Assembly (NCBI RefSeq): GCF_002735905.1
Contig: NZ_PEBD01000005.1
Span: forward strand, 372,001-436,000
Origin: Williamsia muralis
GTDB lineage: Bacteria; Actinomycetota; Actinomycetes; Mycobacteriales; Mycobacteriaceae
Direction of reading: 5' to 3'
DNA length: 64,000 nucleotides
The notes under the pieces are model-generated. The model was not told the origin of the DNA. It searched no databases and saw only the letters and a program-made list of their open reading frames with translations. Position numbers and translations under genes: made by a program. Position 1 is the first letter of the stretch, and every line of letters begins with the position of its first letter. Shown one piece after another: positions 10,883 to 20,875 of this stretch.

Positions 10883-11857
10883 ATGCATGCGATCCAGGTC
10901 AGTCAGCACGGTGGGCCCGAAGTGATGGATGTGGTCGAGACCGCAGACCCTGAACCCGGCCCTGGTGAGGTCCTGGTGCGTGTTGCCGCGATCGGCGTGA
11001 ACTTCATCGACACCTACCAGCGGTCCGGTATGTATCCGATGACGCTGCCGTTCATCCCGGGCAGTGAAGGCGCCGGTGAGGTCGTGGCGGTCGCGCCCGA
11101 TGTCGAGTCGATATCGGTCGGCCAGCGGGTCGCGTGGTGCGACGCACCCTCGAGCTACGCCGAGCTCGTCGTCGTGCCGGCAGCGCGCGCCGTGACCGTA
11201 CCCGACACCATCGCCGACGAGGTCGCGGCGTCCGCCCTGCTGCAGGGAATCACCGCGCATTACCTGCTCGATGGTGCGGCCCACCCGCGCACGGGCGACA
11301 CCGTCCTCGTCCATGCCGGCGCCGGCGGCGTAGGCCTGGTGCTCACCCAGATGGCCAAGGCCAGGGGACTGCGAGTCATCACCACCGTGTCGAACGACGC
11401 GAAGGAGGACCTGTCTCGACGGGCCGGGGCCGATGAGGTACTGCGATACGGGGACCACGTGGCCGAACAGGTCCGCGCCCTCACCGGTGGCGCAGGTGTT
11501 TCCGTCGCCTACGACGGCGTGGGTGCAGACACGTTCGAGCAGAGTCTTGCCGCAACCGCGGTCCGGGGAGTTGTCGTTCTCTTCGGGGCGGCCAGCGGAC
11601 CGGTCCCACCCTTCGACCTGCAACGACTCAACGCAGCCGGGTCGTTGTCGGTCACCCGGCCGACCCTCAAACACTTCACCTCCGACCCCGAAGAGTTTGC
11701 GTGGCGCGCCGGTGAGGTGATGGACGGGATCGCCAACGGCAGCGTCGCCGTTCGGATTGCGCATTCGTATCCGCTCGCCGACGCGAGGCAGGCGCACATC
11801 GATCTGGCCGCCCGCGCGACCACGGGGTCGGTGGTCCTGACGCCCCAGGCGAGCTGA
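10883..11857 (+). CDS. qor: NADPH:quinone oxidoreductase, zinc-free MDR family
   Basis: This 324-aa cytosolic medium-chain dehydrogenase/reductase resembles QOR. It has an N-terminal GroES-like domain (VNFIDTYQRSGMYP, FIPGSEGAGEVVAV) and a Rossmann domain with HAGAGGVGLVLTQMAK. The zinc-ligand cysteines of alcohol dehydrogenases are absent, which fits the quinone reductase branch. It reduces quinones with NADPH, possibly as a detoxification step. M. tuberculosis has an orthologous gene (Rv1454c) at the same location next to ctaA. The in vivo substrate is not known. Confidence 0.88.
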   Translation: MHAIQVSQHGGPEVMDVVETADPEPGPGEVLVRVAAIGVNFIDTYQRSGMYPMTLPFIPGSEGAGEVVAVAPDVESISVGQRVAWCDAPSSYAELVVVPAARAVTVPDTIADEVAASALLQGITAHYLLDGAAHPRTGDTVLVHAGAGGVGLVLTQMAKARGLRVITTVSNDAKEDLSRRAGADEVLRYGDHVAEQVRALTGGAGVSVAYDGVGADTFEQSLAATAVRGVVVLFGAASGPVPPFDLQRLNAAGSLSVTRPTLKHFTSDPEEFAWRAGEVMDGIANGSVAVRIAHSYPLADARQAHIDLAARATTGSVVLTPQAS

Positions 11858-11870
11858 GGCGTCAGGCAGG

Positions 11871-13067
11871 TCAGCCTTCGGGTGTGAACACCGGCGGGTT
11901 CTGGGCCAGGTCGACAGTGCCGTACAGGTAGTCGGTGACGGTCTCGGTCTTGGTCTCGGCCGGTCGCGAACCCGACGCGCTCGTACGGAAGGTCACCGAC
12001 CACGCGATCTCACCGTCGACCGACACTTCCTCCGGGTTGTCGTATCCCAGGCGGTAGTCGAGCGTCGGCAGCTGCGCCGGCGCAGTCCACTTCGCCGAGT
12101 TGGGCTCGGCGTTGTACGCGTAGGTCCGCTGGCCACAGTCCGGCTTGTCCGATGCCGCATCGACCTGCACCGACAGCGCGCACTCGTCGAGGTGCGCCTG
12201 AACCGCCGTGTTCACCGCGTTCTGTCCCTTGCCGCTGAGTTCAGCAGTGAGGTCCGGGAACGACCCGTAACTCGTCCCCGCCACCGGGAAGTCCTTTTCC
12301 TTACCGTTCACAACCGCGAAGTTCTCGTCGGCGCTGCCCCACTTCACGGGCCCCGGGAACACATACACCTTGGCCTCGCCGTCGACAGGGACGTCGAAGG
12401 CGGTGAGCCCTGGGATGCCTCCGAGGCTGCTGATGTCCACAGCGACGACGCCGTCGTCCAGCCGCCAGGAATCCCCGGTCTTGTGCAGGACAAAACTCTC
12501 GTCGGCCTTGCGGTCCCCGAATTGGTAGGTGGCCTGGACCGTGGCCATCTCGCCCATCTTCTGGACGTCCACGATCGAGATGTCCGAGATCTTGGCGATC
12601 TCCTGCTGTTGTTTCAGGATGTCGTCGGTCAGCAGGAGTTCGGATGCCGGCGACTTGGACAGGTCCAGCGCCTTGGCCGCATCGCCGTCGGACAGCGCCG
12701 TGAGATACCCCTCCACAGCTGACTCCGGATCGCTACTCGATCCTCCCCCGCCGAGCGCGACGACAAGTGCAACCACAACAGCCACGACAACGAGCACTGC
12801 GACCGCGACGAGACCGATGATCAGCGGCGCGCGCGATTTGCGGGGCTGGGGCGGGCCCCACTGTCCGCCGGCAGCCGGGTAGGGCTGATACGGGTTGTAG
12901 CCCGGATCGGGCTGACCGTAGAACTGGCCGCCCTGACCGTTGTCGGGCGGCGGCTGCTGACCGTACTGCGACGGGCCGAACTGGGGTTGGCCGACCTGGG
13001 TCGGCTCCGAATACGGCCGCCAGTCGTTGTTACCGGGCCCCTGACCCTGCCCAGGCGGGTACGACAT
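11871..13067 (-). CDS. Membrane-anchored Pro/Gln/Gly-rich protein with DUF4878-like domain
   Basis: This 398-aa protein starts with a cytoplasmic low-complexity tail rich in Pro, Gln, Gly and Tyr (residues 1-75). A single transmembrane helix at about 81-105 and a GGGGSSS linker follow, then an extracytoplasmic region. The first part of that region (about 112-200, ESAVEGYLTALSDGDAAKALDLS) looks like the NTF2-fold DUF4878 family. The rest is unassigned. Function is unknown, and related proteins occur in many copies in Mycobacteriales. GGGGGAAAC precedes the ATG. The gene follows a terminator after ctaB, so it is probably its own unit. Confidence 0.8.
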   Translation of the reverse strand: MSYPPGQGQGPGNNDWRPYSEPTQVGQPQFGPSQYGQQPPPDNGQGGQFYGQPDPGYNPYQPYPAAGGQWGPPQPRKSRAPLIIGLVAVAVLVVVAVVVALVVALGGGGSSSDPESAVEGYLTALSDGDAAKALDLSKSPASELLLTDDILKQQQEIAKISDISIVDVQKMGEMATVQATYQFGDRKADESFVLHKTGDSWRLDDGVVAVDISSLGGIPGLTAFDVPVDGEAKVYVFPGPVKWGSADENFAVVNGKEKDFPVAGTSYGSFPDLTAELSGKGQNAVNTAVQAHLDECALSVQVDAASDKPDCGQRTYAYNAEPNSAKWTAPAQLPTLDYRLGYDNPEEVSVDGEIAWSVTFRTSASGSRPAETKTETVTDYLYGTVDLAQNPPVFTPEG

Positions 13068-13087
13068 GTTTCCCCCAAATCACCTCG

Positions 13088-13106
13088 CACCGGCCAGTGG
13101 CCGGTG
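13088..13106 (-). terminator. Hairpin after ctaB
   Basis: CACCGGCC-AGT-GGCCGGTG is a perfect 8-bp stem with a 3-nt loop, 7 nt beyond the ctaB stop codon. It separates ctaB from the DUF4878-like gene. Confidence 0.65.
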
Positions 13107-13113
13107 GTGCCCG

Positions 13114-14130
13114 TCAGAACAGGCTTGTCAGCGTCGGCAATCCGATCACCGAATCGATCGCCAGTCCGCAGAAGACTATCGCGAGGTATTCGTTGGACTG
13201 CAAGAAGACCTTGAGCGGGGTGACTTCCTCACCGCGCAGGGTGGCGCGGTAGAGCTTGTGGACAACGAAGATGAACCAGCCGCCTGCGGCGAGGGCCACC
13301 GCCGTGTAGATCCAGCCCGTGGCCAGACACAAAACCAGCGTGCTGAGCACCGTTGCCCACGTGTAGAAGAGCATCTGCCGGGTGACCTGGATCTCGGTGG
13401 CGATGACGGGGAGCATGGGCACACCCGCCGCCCGGTAGTCCTCCTTGTAACGCATCGCGAGCGCCCAGGTGTGCGGTGGCGTCCAGAAGAAGATCACCAT
13501 GAACAGCACAACAGGCTGCCAGCTCAGACTTCCGGTGACGGCAGCCCAGCCGACCAGGGTCGGCATACAGCCGGCCGCTCCCCCCCACACCACGTTCTGC
13601 CACGTACGGCGCTTGAGCACCATCGTGTAGACGAAGACGTAGAACGCGATCGTCGCCATCACCAACAGGGCGCTGAGCAGGTTCGCCATCGTCGACAACA
13701 CCGCAAACGATGCCGCGCCCAGCACGATCCCGAAGATGAGCGCACTTCTGGTGGACACCGCGTGGCGGGCCAGAGGTCGGCGTTCGGTGCGCTTCATCTT
13801 CTGGTCGATGTCGGCGTCGACCACCATGTTGAGCGTGTTGGCGCTCGCCGCGCCGAGCCAGCCGCCCAGCAGGGTCCAGGCCATCAGGGCCAGGTCCACC
13901 CGGCCGCGGTCGGCCAGCAGCATCACGGGGATGGTCGCCACCAGGAGCAACTCGATGACCCGTGGCTTGGTGAGAGCGAGATAGGCCAATGCCGTTCCCG
14001 AGATCCTCCCGCGCCTGCTGGTGGGGCGCTGCATGGGCGGAGCCTGACCACCACCTGACGCTGGGGAGGAGGCGAAACCGTGTCCGCTCACACGTTCCCC
14101 AATCCGCACTAGATCTCCTGACTCGCTCAT
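13114..14130 (-). CDS. ctaB: Protohaem IX farnesyltransferase (haem O synthase) CtaB
   Basis: This 338-aa integral membrane prenyltransferase of the UbiA superfamily farnesylates haem B to haem O, the substrate of CtaA. It has the prenyl diphosphate motif [20 protein letters not shown], the second conserved block [15 protein letters not shown], and about nine hydrophobic segments. The first 45 residues are a non-conserved, cytoplasmic extension. A downstream ATG (MQRPTSRRG) could be the true start. It is divergent from tkt, with 210 nt between the starts, as in mycobacteria (Rv1451/Rv1449c). Confidence 0.94.
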   Translation of the reverse strand: MSESGDLVRIGERVSGHGFASSPASGGGQAPPMQRPTSRRGRISGTALAYLALTKPRVIELLLVATIPVMLLADRGRVDLALMAWTLLGGWLGAASANTLNMVVDADIDQKMKRTERRPLARHAVSTRSALIFGIVLGAASFAVLSTMANLLSALLVMATIAFYVFVYTMVLKRRTWQNVVWGGAAGCMPTLVGWAAVTGSLSWQPVVLFMVIFFWTPPHTWALAMRYKEDYRAAGVPMLPVIATEIQVTRQMLFYTWATVLSTLVLCLATGWIYTAVALAAGGWFIFVVHKLYRATLRGEEVTPLKVFLQSNEYLAIVFCGLAIDSVIGLPTLTSLF

Positions 14131-14142
14131 CTACTACAGGGA

Positions 14143-14148
14143 ATGGTA
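14143..14148 (-). promoter_or_regulatory. Putative -10 element of ctaB
   Basis: TACCAT on the minus strand lies 12 nt before the ATG at 14130, implying a leader of only a few bases. Confidence 0.35.
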
Positions 14149-14268
14149 GACGGCCGGTACCTCAGAACGGCAATCGAGGTCCGATCCGCGCCTGACCTCG
14201 CCGGTCAGGCCCCCGAAGGTGAACCGCAGGATTATTCAGTCCCGTATCGCGCCTTGGGACCGGGAGAC

Positions 14269-14274
14269 GTCTAG
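14269..14274 (+). promoter_or_regulatory. Putative -10 element of the tkt operon
   Basis: TAGGCT lies about 67 nt before the tkt GTG. The leader ends in GGAGGAG at 14322-14328. No convincing -35 match was seen. Confidence 0.35.
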
Positions 14275-14340
14275 GCTTGACGTGGGCTGTTCGCAGCCTG
14301 CCATGTACGGAAAGCCGAGCTTGGAGGAGTTCACACGATC

Positions 14341-16428
14341 GTGTCAGCAACAGATGAGATTCGCGAGCTAACACAGCCCTCACACCCTGCTGACTGGAGC
14401 GAGGTGGACACCAAAGCCGTTGACACGGTGCGCGTTCTGGCCGCAGACGCTGTTCAGAAATGCGGCAGTGGACACCCCGGAACAGCCATGAGCCTGGCGC
14501 CCCTGGCCTACACGCTGTTCCAGCGTGTGATGCGGCATGACCCCACGGATACGGACTGGATGGGCCGCGACCGCTTCATCCTGTCCTGCGGTCACTCGAG
14601 CCTGACGCTGTACATCCAGCTCTACCTCGGCGGATTCGGCCTCGAGCTCGACGATCTCAAGGCGCTGCGCACCTATGAGTCCAAGACGCCCGGCCATCCT
14701 GAGTACCGCCACACGCGCGGTGTGGAGATGACCACCGGGCCGCTCGGTCAGGGATTGGCGTCGTCGGTAGGGATGGCGATGGCCGCGCGCTACGAGCGTG
14801 GACTGTTCGACCCGGATGCCCCGGTCGGCCAGAGCGCGTTCGACCACTACATCTACGTGATCGCGTCCGATGGCGACATCGAAGAGGGCGTCACGTCGGA
14901 GGCCAGCTCGCTGGCAGGCACCCAGCAGCTCGGCAACCTCATCGTGTTCTACGACAAGAACCACATCTCGATCGAGGACGACACCGACATCGCGCTGTCC
15001 GAGGACGTCGCCGCTCGCTATGAGGCATACGGTTGGCACGTCCAACACGTCGAGGGCGGCGAGAACGTCACCGCGATCGAGGAGGCTGTCGAGAAGGCAA
15101 AGGCAGTGATCGACAAGCCGTCGATCATCGTCCTGCGCACCATCATCGGCTACCCCGCGCCAAACAAGATGAACACCGGCAGCGCTCACGGCAGCGCGCT
15201 CGGCGACGATGAGGTCGCCGAGACCAAGAAGCTCTTGGGCTTCGACCCCGACAAGACCTTCGAGGTCTCCGACGAGGTCATCGCGCACACCCGGCAGCTC
15301 GTGGATCGTGGCGCCGAACGGCGCAAGGCCTGGGAGAAGTCGTTCGACGAGTGGGCCGAGGTGAACCCGGACCGCAAGGCTCTGCTCGACCGCCTCGTCG
15401 TCAACGGGCTGCCGGACGGATGGACCGATGCCCTCCCCAAGTGGGAGGTCGGCGACAAGGACGTGGCCACCCGATCGGCCTCGGGCAAGGTGCTCTCCGC
15501 ACTCGGACCGGTTCTGCCCGAACTGTGGGGTGGCTCTGCTGACCTCGCGGGCAGCAACAACACCACGATGGACGGAGCCGCGTCCTTCGGCCCCACCGGG
15601 ATCAGCACCAAGAACTGGAGCGCGAACCCGTACGGGCGCACGCTGCATTTCGGTATCCGTGAGCACGCGATGGGCGCGATCCTCTCGGGCATCGTGCGGC
15701 ACGGCCCCACTCGCGCATACGGCGGAACCTTCCTCCAGTTCGCCGATTACATGCGCCCCGCCGTGCGTCTGGCAGCGCTGATGAAGACCGATCCGATCTA
15801 CGTGTGGACCCACGACTCGATCGGACTGGGCGAAGACGGGCCAACCCACCAGCCGATCGAGCATCTCGCGGCCCTGCGCGCAATCCCCGACCTCGACGTG
15901 GTGCGTCCCGGCGATGCCAACGAGACGGCCTACGCCTGGCAGGCCATCATGACCAGGCGGCACAATCCGGTCGGGCTGGCACTGACCCGGCAGAACATCC
16001 CGATCCTCGAGGGAACCTCGGCGGACGGCGTGGCGAAGGGTGGATACGTCCTCTCCGATCCCGAAGGCGATCCTCAGGTCATCCTGATCGGCACCGGTTC
16101 TGAGGTGTATCTGGCGGTGGAAGCGCAAAAGGCGTTGAAGGACAAGGGAATCAACGCCCGAGTCGTGTCCATGCCGTGCGTCGAGTGGTTCGACGAGCAG
16201 GACAGCAGCTACCGCGATTCGGTGCTGCCGCCCACGGTGAAGGCCCGAGTGGTGGTCGAAGCCGGCATCGCAATGCCGTGGTACCGCCTGGTCGGCGACG
16301 CCGGCGAGATCGTGTCCATCGAGCACTACGGCGCCTCGGCCGACTACAAGGTGCTCTACGAGAAGTTCGGCATCACCGCCGAGGCCGTCACCGCGGCCGC
16401 CGAGCGGTCGGTCGCAAAAACCAAATGA
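14341..16428 (+). CDS. tkt: Transketolase
   Basis: This 695-aa thiamine-diphosphate enzyme of the non-oxidative pentose phosphate pathway moves two-carbon units between sugar phosphates. Visible hallmarks are [12 protein letters not shown] near residue 40, the ThDP/Mg motif starting SDGDIEEGV and ending [12 protein letters not shown], and the Pyr-domain stretch FGIREHAMG. The length is standard. The GTG start follows GGAGGAG by 12 nt. It is the first gene of the tkt-tal-zwf-opcA-pgl operon, the usual actinobacterial NADPH and pentose module. Confidence 0.97.
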   Translation: MSATDEIRELTQPSHPADWSEVDTKAVDTVRVLAADAVQKCGSGHPGTAMSLAPLAYTLFQRVMRHDPTDTDWMGRDRFILSCGHSSLTLYIQLYLGGFGLELDDLKALRTYESKTPGHPEYRHTRGVEMTTGPLGQGLASSVGMAMAARYERGLFDPDAPVGQSAFDHYIYVIASDGDIEEGVTSEASSLAGTQQLGNLIVFYDKNHISIEDDTDIALSEDVAARYEAYGWHVQHVEGGENVTAIEEAVEKAKAVIDKPSIIVLRTIIGYPAPNKMNTGSAHGSALGDDEVAETKKLLGFDPDKTFEVSDEVIAHTRQLVDRGAERRKAWEKSFDEWAEVNPDRKALLDRLVVNGLPDGWTDALPKWEVGDKDVATRSASGKVLSALGPVLPELWGGSADLAGSNNTTMDGAASFGPTGISTKNWSANPYGRTLHFGIREHAMGAILSGIVRHGPTRAYGGTFLQFADYMRPAVRLAALMKTDPIYVWTHDSIGLGEDGPTHQPIEHLAALRAIPDLDVVRPGDANETAYAWQAIMTRRHNPVGLALTRQNIPILEGTSADGVAKGGYVLSDPEGDPQVILIGTGSEVYLAVEAQKALKDKGINARVVSMPCVEWFDEQDSSYRDSVLPPTVKARVVVEAGIAMPWYRLVGDAGEIVSIEHYGASADYKVLYEKFGITAEAVTAAAERSVAKTK

Positions 16429-16459
16429 GATCTGCACAACAATTGATTTGGAGCGCAAA

Positions 16460-17584
16460 ATGAGCGAACAGAACGCCAATCTTGCCGCACTGTCCCAGGC
16501 CGGGGTGTCGGTCTGGCTCGACGATCTCTCTCGCACCCGTATCCAGTCCGGCAACCTCGCCGAGCTGATCGCCACCAAGTCGGTGGTGGGTGTCACCACC
16601 AACCCGTCGATCTTCCAGGCGGCATTGTCCAAGGGCGACGCCTACGACGACCAGGTCAACGAGCTGGCGGCACGGGGCGCCGATGTGGATGCCACCATCC
16701 GTACGGTCACCACGGACGACGTCCGCAATGCGTGCGACGTGCTCGCCCCGCAGTACGAGGCATCCAAGGGTGTCGACGGACGGGTGTCGATCGAGGTCGA
16801 CCCCCGCCTCGCCCACGATGCCGACCAGACGGTCGCACAGGCAGTGGAACTGTGGAAGATCGTCGATCGCCCCAACCTGCTGATCAAGATCCCGGCGACC
16901 GAGGCGGGCATTCCGGCGATCACCAAGGTCATCGCTGAGGGCATCAGCGTGAACGTGACGTTGATCTTCTCGGTCGAACGCTATGAGCTGGTCATGGACG
17001 CCTACATCGAGGGTCTCGAGAAGGCGTCGGCCGCCGGACACGACCTGTCCAAGATCCACTCGGTCGCATCGTTCTTCGTCTCTCGCGTGGACACCGAGAT
17101 CGACAAGCGACTCGATGCCATCGGCAGCGACGAGGCGACGGCACTCAAGGGTAAGGCCGGACTGGCCAACGCCCGGCTCGCCTACGTCGCCTACCAGAAG
17201 GTGTTCGAGGATCAGCCGCGCTTCCGTGCGCTGGCCGCAGCCGGCGCCAACGCCCAACGCCCGCTGTGGGCTTCGACGGGCGTGAAGGACCCCAGCCTGC
17301 CGGACACCCTCTACGTCGGCGAGCTGGTGGCCCCGGGAACGGTGAACACCATGCCCGAGAAGACAATGGATGCCTTCGCCGACCACGGGAAGGTCAAACC
17401 GAACTCGATCATCGGGCAGGGTCCTGCCTCGCAAGAGGTGTTCGATGCGATCTCGGCGATCGGGATCGACCTCACCGACGTCTTCCTGACGCTGGAGAAC
17501 GAGGGCGTGGAGAAGTTCGAGGTGGCGTGGGGCGAATTGCTCGACGCGACCGCGGAACAGTTGGCAGCCGGCTCGAAGGCCTGA
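16460..17584 (+). CDS. tal: Transaldolase
   Basis: This 374-aa enzyme transfers the dihydroxyacetone unit in the pentose phosphate pathway. The Schiff-base lysine lies in the [11 protein letters not shown] motif, and the N-terminus has [12 protein letters not shown] as expected. The length fits the longer actinobacterial type. I chose the ATG at 16460 because TGGAG precedes it. An in-frame TTG at 16448 would add four residues. It starts 31 nt after tkt and ends 4 nt before zwf. Confidence 0.96.
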   Translation: MSEQNANLAALSQAGVSVWLDDLSRTRIQSGNLAELIATKSVVGVTTNPSIFQAALSKGDAYDDQVNELAARGADVDATIRTVTTDDVRNACDVLAPQYEASKGVDGRVSIEVDPRLAHDADQTVAQAVELWKIVDRPNLLIKIPATEAGIPAITKVIAEGISVNVTLIFSVERYELVMDAYIEGLEKASAAGHDLSKIHSVASFFVSRVDTEIDKRLDAIGSDEATALKGKAGLANARLAYVAYQKVFEDQPRFRALAAAGANAQRPLWASTGVKDPSLPDTLYVGELVAPGTVNTMPEKTMDAFADHGKVKPNSIIGQGPASQEVFDAISAIGIDLTDVFLTLENEGVEKFEVAWGELLDATAEQLAAGSKA

Positions 17585-17588
17585 TCCA

Positions 17589-19130
17589 TTGGCCAAGGAC
17601 GCAGCCGGGCAGTGGACAAATCCGCTGCGCGACGACCGTGACAAGCGTCTGCCCCGCATCGCCGGGCCCAGCAGTCTTGTCATCTTCGGCGTGACCGGCG
17701 ACCTCGCGAAGCGCAAGTTGATGCCCGCGGTGTACGACCTCGCGAACCGGGGGCTTCTACCCCCCGGTTTCGCGCTGGTCGGCTTCGCCCGCCGGGACTG
17801 GGACCACGAGGATTTCTCCGAGGTGGTGCACGACGCCGTGCGTGCTCATTCCCGGACGCCGTTCCGCGAGGACGTCTGGGAACGGCTCAGCGAAGGCTTC
17901 CGTTTCGTCCAGGGCACCTTCGACGATGACACGGCCTTCGAGAAGCTCCGGGACACCCTCGGCGAACTCGACGAGAAGCGCGGAACCGAGGGCAATCACG
18001 CCTTCTACCTGTCGATCCCACCGGCGGCTTTCCCTGTGGTGTGCGAGCAGCTGTCGAAGTCGGGGCTGGCCGAGCAGTCCGACGACCATTGGCGGCGGGT
18101 GGTCATCGAGAAGCCGTTCGGGCACGACCTGGAGAGCGCCAAAGAGCTGAACTCGGTGGTGAACACCGTCTTCCCCGAGCACTCGGTGTTCCGCATCGAC
18201 CACTACCTCGGCAAAGAGACCGTGCAGAACATCTTGGCGCTGCGTTTTGCCAATCAACTGTTCGATCCGGTGTGGAGCTCGCACTACGTGGACCACGTGC
18301 AGATCACGATGGCCGAGGACATCGGACTCGGAGGCCGCGCCGGCTACTACGACGGCATCGGCGCCGCCCGGGACGTGATCCAGAACCACCTGATCCAGCT
18401 GATGGCCCTGATCGCGATGGAAGAACCCATCTCGTTCGAACCACACGAGCTGCAGACCGAGAAGATCAAGGTTCTCTCCGCGACCCGCAACATCCTGCCG
18501 CTCGACGAGAACACCGCACGCGGACAGTACGAGGCCGGCTGGCAGGGCAGCGATGAGGTGCCGGGGCTCAAGGACGAGAAGGGCTTTGCCGCGGACTCGA
18601 CCACCGAGACCTTCGCTGCCATCGCACTCGAGGTCGACAGCCGACGGTGGGCAGGCGTGCCGTTCTACCTACGGACGGGAAAGCGCCTGGGCCGCAGGGT
18701 CACCGAGATCGCCTTGGTCTTCAAGCGAGCACCGCACCTGCCGTTCGATCAGACGATGACCGAAGAGCTCAGCCAGAATGCACTGGTGATCCGGGTCCAA
18801 CCGGACGAAGGCATCACGTTGCGTTTCGGGTCGAAGGTGCCGGGGTCGTCCATGGAGGTCCGAGACGTGAACATGGACTTCAGTTACGGACAGGCCTTCA
18901 CCGAGTCGTCCCCCGAGGCGTACGAGCGTCTGATCCTCGATGTGCTGCTCGGCGAGCCATCACTGTTCCCGGTGAACGCCGAGGTCGAACTGTCCTGGAA
19001 GATCCTCGACCCGGTGCTCGAACACTGGGCAGCGAACGGAAAGCCCGACGGCTACGAATCGGGCACCTGGGGTCCGAGATCGGCCGAGGAGATGCTGGCC
19101 CGGCACGGACGGACGTGGCGACGTCCGTGA
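17589..19130 (+). CDS. zwf: Glucose-6-phosphate 1-dehydrogenase
   Basis: This 513-aa enzyme is the first step of the oxidative pentose phosphate pathway and makes NADPH. It shows the nucleotide-binding GVTGDLAKRKLMPA, the substrate-binding IEKPFGHD and RIDHYLGKE active-site motif, and the conserved YDGIGAARDVIQNHLIQL. The likely start is the TTG at 17589, because the first residues (WTNPLRDDRDKRLPRIAG) match the conserved N-terminus of mycobacterial Zwf2 and no other start is available between it and tal. OpcA encoded next is its activity partner in actinobacteria. Confidence 0.96.
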   Translation: MAKDAAGQWTNPLRDDRDKRLPRIAGPSSLVIFGVTGDLAKRKLMPAVYDLANRGLLPPGFALVGFARRDWDHEDFSEVVHDAVRAHSRTPFREDVWERLSEGFRFVQGTFDDDTAFEKLRDTLGELDEKRGTEGNHAFYLSIPPAAFPVVCEQLSKSGLAEQSDDHWRRVVIEKPFGHDLESAKELNSVVNTVFPEHSVFRIDHYLGKETVQNILALRFANQLFDPVWSSHYVDHVQITMAEDIGLGGRAGYYDGIGAARDVIQNHLIQLMALIAMEEPISFEPHELQTEKIKVLSATRNILPLDENTARGQYEAGWQGSDEVPGLKDEKGFAADSTTETFAAIALEVDSRRWAGVPFYLRTGKRLGRRVTEIALVFKRAPHLPFDQTMTEELSQNALVIRVQPDEGITLRFGSKVPGSSMEVRDVNMDFSYGQAFTESSPEAYERLILDVLLGEPSLFPVNAEVELSWKILDPVLEHWAANGKPDGYESGTWGPRSAEEMLARHGRTWRRP

Positions 19131-19185
19131 TCGTCGTGGGCAGATGGAGCAGCATCGCTGCGAGGGCGACCAAGGAGTTGTAGTC

Positions 19186-19212
19186 ATGTTGACGAAGGAG
19201 TTCCAGTCGTGA
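19186..19212 (+). CDS. Eight-codon leader ORF coupled to opcA
   Basis: AAGGAG (19172-19177) followed after 8 nt by an ATG opens a frame encoding MLTKEFQS. Its TGA stop overlaps the GTG start of opcA (GTGA). The region looks like a duplicated ribosome-binding site and start: AAGGAGTT-N2-AGTC-ATG followed by AAGGAGTT-N2-AGTC-GTG, 23 nt apart. Translation of this mini-ORF could feed ribosomes to opcA. It may equally be a neutral duplication. Confidence 0.45.
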   Translation: MLTKEFQS

Positions 19213-20132
19213 TTGTCGAACTGCCCGATACCAGTACCACCGCGATCAGCAAGGAACTCATCAAGATCCGTGATGCCGGCGGAGCCTTCACGTCGGGCCG
19301 GGTCCTGACCCTGCTCGTCTGCTCAGACGAGGGCGAACCCACCGAAGGCGCGATCGACGCGGCCAACGAGGCCAGTCGCGAGCATCCTTGCCGGGTGATC
19401 GTGGTGTCGTGCGGCGACCGTCGGATGAGGTCGCGGCTGGACGCACAGATCCGGGTCGGTGGCGACGCAGGCGCTTCGGAGGTGGTGGTCCTGCATCTCT
19501 ACGGCGAACTGGCGAATCACGGTGAGAGCGTGGTCATCCCGTTCATGCTGCCGGACACACCGGTGGTGACGTGGTGGCCGGGCCGTCCGCCCGAGAATCC
19601 TGCCGCCGATCCTATGGGGCAGCTCGGGAGGCGCCGGATCACCGACACCAACAAGGCTCCCGATGTGCCCGCCGCTCTCGCCGAACGACTGAGGACGTAC
19701 TCCCCCGGCGACTCGGACATCGCGTGGTCGCAGATCACCCCGTGGCGCGCCCTGCTCACCTCGGCGCTCGATCAACCGCCGCACAGTGCAGCGGTGTCGG
19801 CTGAGGTGGAAGGCCCCGCAGGATCTCCCGCGGTCGACCTGCTCGCAGGCTGGTTGCATGCCGTTCTCCAGGTCCCGGTGACGCGATCGGTCGGCAGCTT
19901 CAAGGTGACCCTCGAACGCGAGGCCGGTCCATTGGTGCTGTGTGTCGGGATGAGCAATCAGGCCATCATCTCCATTCCCGGCAAACCCGACGGCAAGGTG
20001 GCCCTACCCGGTCGTGACATCCGTGACTGTCTTGCCGAAGAATTGCGGCGCCTCGATCCGGACGAGATCTACCACCTCGCCCTGCAAGGCGTCGAGGGCC
20101 TGACCCGAGCGAAAGACAAGGTGCACGCATGA
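19209..20132 (+). CDS. opcA: Glucose-6-phosphate dehydrogenase assembly protein OpcA
   Basis: This 307-aa protein is required for full G6PDH activity in cyanobacteria and actinobacteria. It matches the actinobacterial OpcA family in the PCRVIVVSCGDRRMRSRLDAQIRVGGDAGASEVVVLHLYGELANH region and in WWPGRPPENPAADPMGQLGRRRITD. No enzymatic motif is seen. The GTG start follows GAAGGAG. The gene starts at the stop of an 8-codon ORF and overlaps pgl by four bases, so expression is tightly tied to zwf and pgl. Confidence 0.94.
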   Translation: MIVELPDTSTTAISKELIKIRDAGGAFTSGRVLTLLVCSDEGEPTEGAIDAANEASREHPCRVIVVSCGDRRMRSRLDAQIRVGGDAGASEVVVLHLYGELANHGESVVIPFMLPDTPVVTWWPGRPPENPAADPMGQLGRRRITDTNKAPDVPAALAERLRTYSPGDSDIAWSQITPWRALLTSALDQPPHSAAVSAEVEGPAGSPAVDLLAGWLHAVLQVPVTRSVGSFKVTLEREAGPLVLCVGMSNQAIISIPGKPDGKVALPGRDIRDCLAEELRRLDPDEIYHLALQGVEGLTRAKDKVHA

Positions 20133-20875
20133 CCACCGATGCGCAGGTCATCCACTGTGCTGACAAGACCGCGCTTGTCGAGTCTGTGGCAGCCCGGTTC
20201 ATCGCCACGGTCACCGCGGCGCAGGCAGCGCGCGGAAGCGCATCGGTGGTGCTGACCGGGGGTAGCAACGGAATCGCACTACTGGAAGCTCTGGCCAAGG
20301 ACTCCGGCGACATCGACTGGTCCGCGGTGGACATCTACTGGGGTGACGAACGGTTCGTCACCGCCGACGACCCCGAACGCAATGCCGGACAGGCTTACGC
20401 CGCGCTACTGGATCACGTTCCGGTGCAACCGGATCGGGTGTTCGTCATGGCTGCGTCCGATGGCGAGTTCGGCGACGACATCGACGCGGCAGCGGCGGAC
20501 TATGCGGCCGTCTTGTCGTCGAAGGCCGGCGACGGCCATCTGGTACCGGAGTTCGACGTCCACCTGGTCGGGATGGGCGGTGAGGGGCACATCAACTCCC
20601 TGTTCCCCCACAGTGCGGCAACTGCCGAAGCCGACGCCACCGTGGTCGCCGTCACGGACTCACCCAAGCCACCGCCGCTTCGGATCACGCTGACGTTCCC
20701 GGCTGTCGCCCGGGCCCGCGAGGTCTGGTTCCTGGTGTCCGGCGCCGAGAAGGCCGAGGCGGTGGCCGCCGGAGTCGGTGGGGCCGATCCTCTGGACTGG
20801 CCGTGTGCCGGGGCGCACGGCACGGACGCAACCGTGTGGTTCGTCGACGCGGACGCGGCGTCGCAGCTCACCTGA
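20129..20875 (+). CDS. pgl: 6-phosphogluconolactonase
   Basis: This 248-aa hydrolase opens the lactone made by Zwf. It belongs to the NagB/DevB fold: LTGGSNGIALLEAL near the N-terminus, WGDERFV and the catalytic region VDVHLVGMGGEGHINSLFPHS (here FDVHLVGMGGEGHINSLFPH). The ATG overlaps the opcA stop (ATGA). It is the last gene of the operon, and its stop codon directly abuts the stop codon of the convergent MpaB/Lcp-type gene with no spacer. Confidence 0.95.
   Translation: MTTDAQVIHCADKTALVESVAARFIATVTAAQAARGSASVVLTGGSNGIALLEALAKDSGDIDWSAVDIYWGDERFVTADDPERNAGQAYAALLDHVPVQPDRVFVMAASDGEFGDDIDAAAADYAAVLSSKAGDGHLVPEFDVHLVGMGGEGHINSLFPHSAATAEADATVVAVTDSPKPPPLRITLTFPAVARAREVWFLVSGAEKAEAVAAGVGGADPLDWPCAGAHGTDATVWFVDADAASQLT

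Noticed and set aside
14380-16632. A 750-codon minus-strand open frame opposite tkt
   Set aside because: Transketolase on the plus strand is unambiguous. The antisense product has no recognisable motif.
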